Source: an uncultured Lachnospiraceae bacterium (GTDB lineage: Bacteria; Bacillota; Clostridia; Lachnospirales; Lachnospiraceae). Taken from it: a DNA stretch of 7,288 bases. Within the stretch, counting starts at the first letter, position 1. Every line of letters begins with the position of its first letter. This document shows, piece by piece, positions 6,181 through 7,288 of the stretch. Below the pieces are notes generated by a model, which saw only the letters and a list, made by a program, of their open reading frames with translations, ran no database searches and had not been told where the DNA came from. The stretch covers positions 1 through 7,288 of the forward strand of contig CAJTOV010000177.1 of assembly GCA_910577765.1 (NCBI GenBank), given 5' to 3'. The position numbers were made by a program, and so were the translations under genes.

Positions 6181-7131
6181 TCACCGGCTGCGGGCTGCCC
6201 CCTTCTCCCGGTTCACCACGTAGATGCCCAGGCACACCAGAATCAGGGCCACCAGGGTAGTCCAGCTTAATGCCTGGCCGCTCTCCTTTAAAAAGACCGC
6301 TGACAGCAGGACCCCAAACATGGGATTCATAAATCCGTAAACCGTCACCTGGCTTACAGGATTGTATTTCAGCAGGACTCCCCACAGAGTGTAGGCTACA
6401 GCCGACAGGATCACCATATACAAAAGCAGTGCCAGGGCCGACGGTCCCACTGCCCCGGATAGGGTGCCGCCCCACACCAGGCCGATCCCCCAGAGTCCCA
6501 GGCCACCTGCCATAAACTGGTAACCGGAAAGGGTGACCACATCATAGGCCCTGGCATGCTTCTTGATCAGGGAACCGGAAAGGGCATAGAAAATCTGGGC
6601 CAGCATGACGAACCCCTCTCCCAGAAAGGAGAATCCGCTTCCCTGCCCCGGACCGGCCCCTGCCAGATTCACAATGGAAATTCCCAGAAATCCCAGTATA
6701 CATCCTGTGATCTTCCGCACATCCAGCTTCTCGTAGCCGAACACCAGGCTGGCACACAGCATGGAAAAGAACACATTGGTCCCTGTGATGATAGCGCTGT
6801 GGACACCGCTGGCACGGGACAGCCCCACATAGTAGAACAGGTACTGTAAGACAGTCTGGGTCAGGGCCAGGCTGGCGATGGCTCCTCCGGAGCCTTTGGG
6901 AGGCATAATCCAGTGTCTTTGGGTCAGGCTGTGGTATGCAATCACCAGAAATCCTGCCAGCATAAAACGGACTCCCGCAAACACCAGAATCGAAGCCGTA
7001 TCTGCCGGATCAATCCGGAACAGGCTGTATCCGATCTTAATGGCCGGAGCCGCACTTCCCCACAGAAAACAGCATAGGCCTGCCGCCAGAAATACTACTT
7101 TTCCATTGGTCATATCAATCTTATTCTTCAT
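6181..7131 (-). CDS. EamA/DMT-superfamily transporter
   Basis: A 316-residue inner-membrane protein of the drug/metabolite transporter superfamily, with two EamA repeats (about residues 12-155 and 170-306) and about ten hydrophobic helices. Typical family segments are CFLWGSAAPAIK (21-32), YVGLSRASGVHSAIITGTNV (101-120) at the end of the first repeat, and the matching VYGFMNPMFGVLLSAVFLKE (264-283) in the second. Members export or import amino acids, nucleosides, sugars or other metabolites; the substrate cannot be read from sequence. The ATG at 7131 has AAGGA six bases upstream (complement of 7138-7142); a second Met at residue 7 has no such site. I see no convincing promoter before it; the upstream 157 bases are mostly repeat hairpins. 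A functional link to the isomerase and regulator is possible from proximity but unproven, because it is transcribed toward them. Confidence 0.92.
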   Translation of the reverse strand: MKNKIDMTNGKVVFLAAGLCCFLWGSAAPAIKIGYSLFRIDPADTASILVFAGVRFMLAGFLVIAYHSLTQRHWIMPPKGSGGAIASLALTQTVLQYLFYYVGLSRASGVHSAIITGTNVFFSMLCASLVFGYEKLDVRKITGCILGFLGISIVNLAGAGPGQGSGFSFLGEGFVMLAQIFYALSGSLIKKHARAYDVVTLSGYQFMAGGLGLWGIGLVWGGTLSGAVGPSALALLLYMVILSAVAYTLWGVLLKYNPVSQVTVYGFMNPMFGVLLSAVFLKESGQALSWTTLVALILVCLGIYVVNREKGAARSR

Positions 7132-7183
7132 AATTTTTCCTTTTTCCTATCACGACAAATCAGTTACTGTTCATAGGGGGCAT

Positions 7184-7212
7184 CTTCTTGTCCGGCTATG
7201 CCGCACAAGAAG
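7184..7212. repeat. Hairpin 1 of the palindromic element
   Basis: CTTCTTGT (7184-7191) pairs with ACAAGAAG (7205-7212). Inside it, CGGC (7193-7196) pairs with GCCG (7200-7203) around a TAT loop, with one C-C mismatch between the two stems. There is no T run on either side, so it is not a standard terminator. Confidence 0.75.
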
Positions 7213-7232
7213 CATCGGGCATTCGCCCGATG
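7213..7232. repeat. Hairpin 2 of the palindromic element
   Basis: CATCGGGC (7213-7220) and GCCCGATG (7225-7232) form a perfect 8-bp GC-rich stem with an ATTC loop. It directly abuts hairpin 1 with no gap. It lacks a following T run on either strand. Confidence 0.75.
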
Positions 7233-7239
7233 TGGAAAA

Positions 7240-7288
7240 CTGGACGAAAACAGTCTTACAAGCCAGCTTGACGTCTGTTTTCGTCCAG
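7240..7288. repeat. Hairpin 3 and 31-base terminal direct repeat
   Basis: CTGGACGAAAACAG (7240-7253) and CTGTTTTCGTCCAG (7275-7288) form a perfect 14-bp inverted repeat around a 21-base loop. The sequence 7258-7288 is the direct repeat of bases 1-31 (one mismatch). The left arm extends to 20 bases (7234-7253) if the sequence after the window continues as it does after base 31. Confidence 0.8.

Larger units (their letters stand above)
7161..7288. repeat. Palindromic repeat element, right-edge copy
   Basis: This stretch contains three successive hairpins and ends in the 31-base sequence shared with bases 1-31. Its outer end, CAGTTACTGTTCATAGGGG at 7161-7179, is an approximate reverse complement of CCCCGTGAACTGTAAG at 41-56. 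The left-edge copy therefore looks like the other side of the same imperfect palindrome. It is probably a REP- or MITE-like intergenic element. It lies just upstream of the EamA transporter gene and continues beyond the window. Confidence 0.7.

Noticed and set aside
1..7288. CRISPR array or prophage/integrative element attachment sites
   Set aside because: The 31-base repeat occurs only at the two edges, with no regularly spaced units. No cas, integrase or phage gene is present.

Overview
This 7,288-base window looks like ordinary chromosome from a moderately GC-rich Clostridia species. A gut Lachnospiraceae member of the Enterocloster/Clostridium bolteae type is my best guess, inferred from gene families, purine-rich Shine-Dalgarno sites and codon style, not from any marker gene. 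I support six protein genes and see no rRNA, tRNA, CRISPR array, integrase or transposase. No gene-free stretch exceeds 300 bases.

Left block, + strand (about 1-1942): a dispersed-repeat copy at the very edge, then a 147-residue protein of unknown function, then a MATE-family exporter with an unusual histidine-rich N-terminus. The two genes are 14 bases apart and probably share a transcript.

Second block, - strand (1950-3656): a self-contained unit with a near-consensus promoter, an AAA-type ATPase fused to a PD-(D/E)XK nuclease-like domain, and a terminator hairpin that spans the stop codon. The sampled stretches are much more AT-rich than the neighbouring genes, suggesting acquisition by transfer.

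Third block (3761-6119): a PrpF-family isomerase (- strand) diverges from a SorC-family regulator (+ strand). The AT-rich region between them holds four AAC-N4-GTT-type sites arranged symmetrically around a central palindrome. These sites overlap a good extended -10 promoter for the isomerase. The simplest reading is a local metabolic switch in which the SorC protein controls the isomerase and probably itself.

Fourth block (6181-7288): an EamA/DMT-type transporter (- strand) converges on the regulator gene. Upstream of it lies a stack of hairpins ending in a 31-base sequence that matches bases 1-31 with one mismatch. The window therefore begins and ends in the same repeat family, and a degenerate relative lies in the regulator's leader. 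The ends probably mark where an assembly stopped at dispersed palindromic repeats, although repeat-bounded mobility cannot be excluded from sequence alone.

The points most worth a second look are the symmetric operator array, the palindromic repeat family and the compositionally foreign ATPase-nuclease unit. I do not see a clear previously undescribed multi-gene system.
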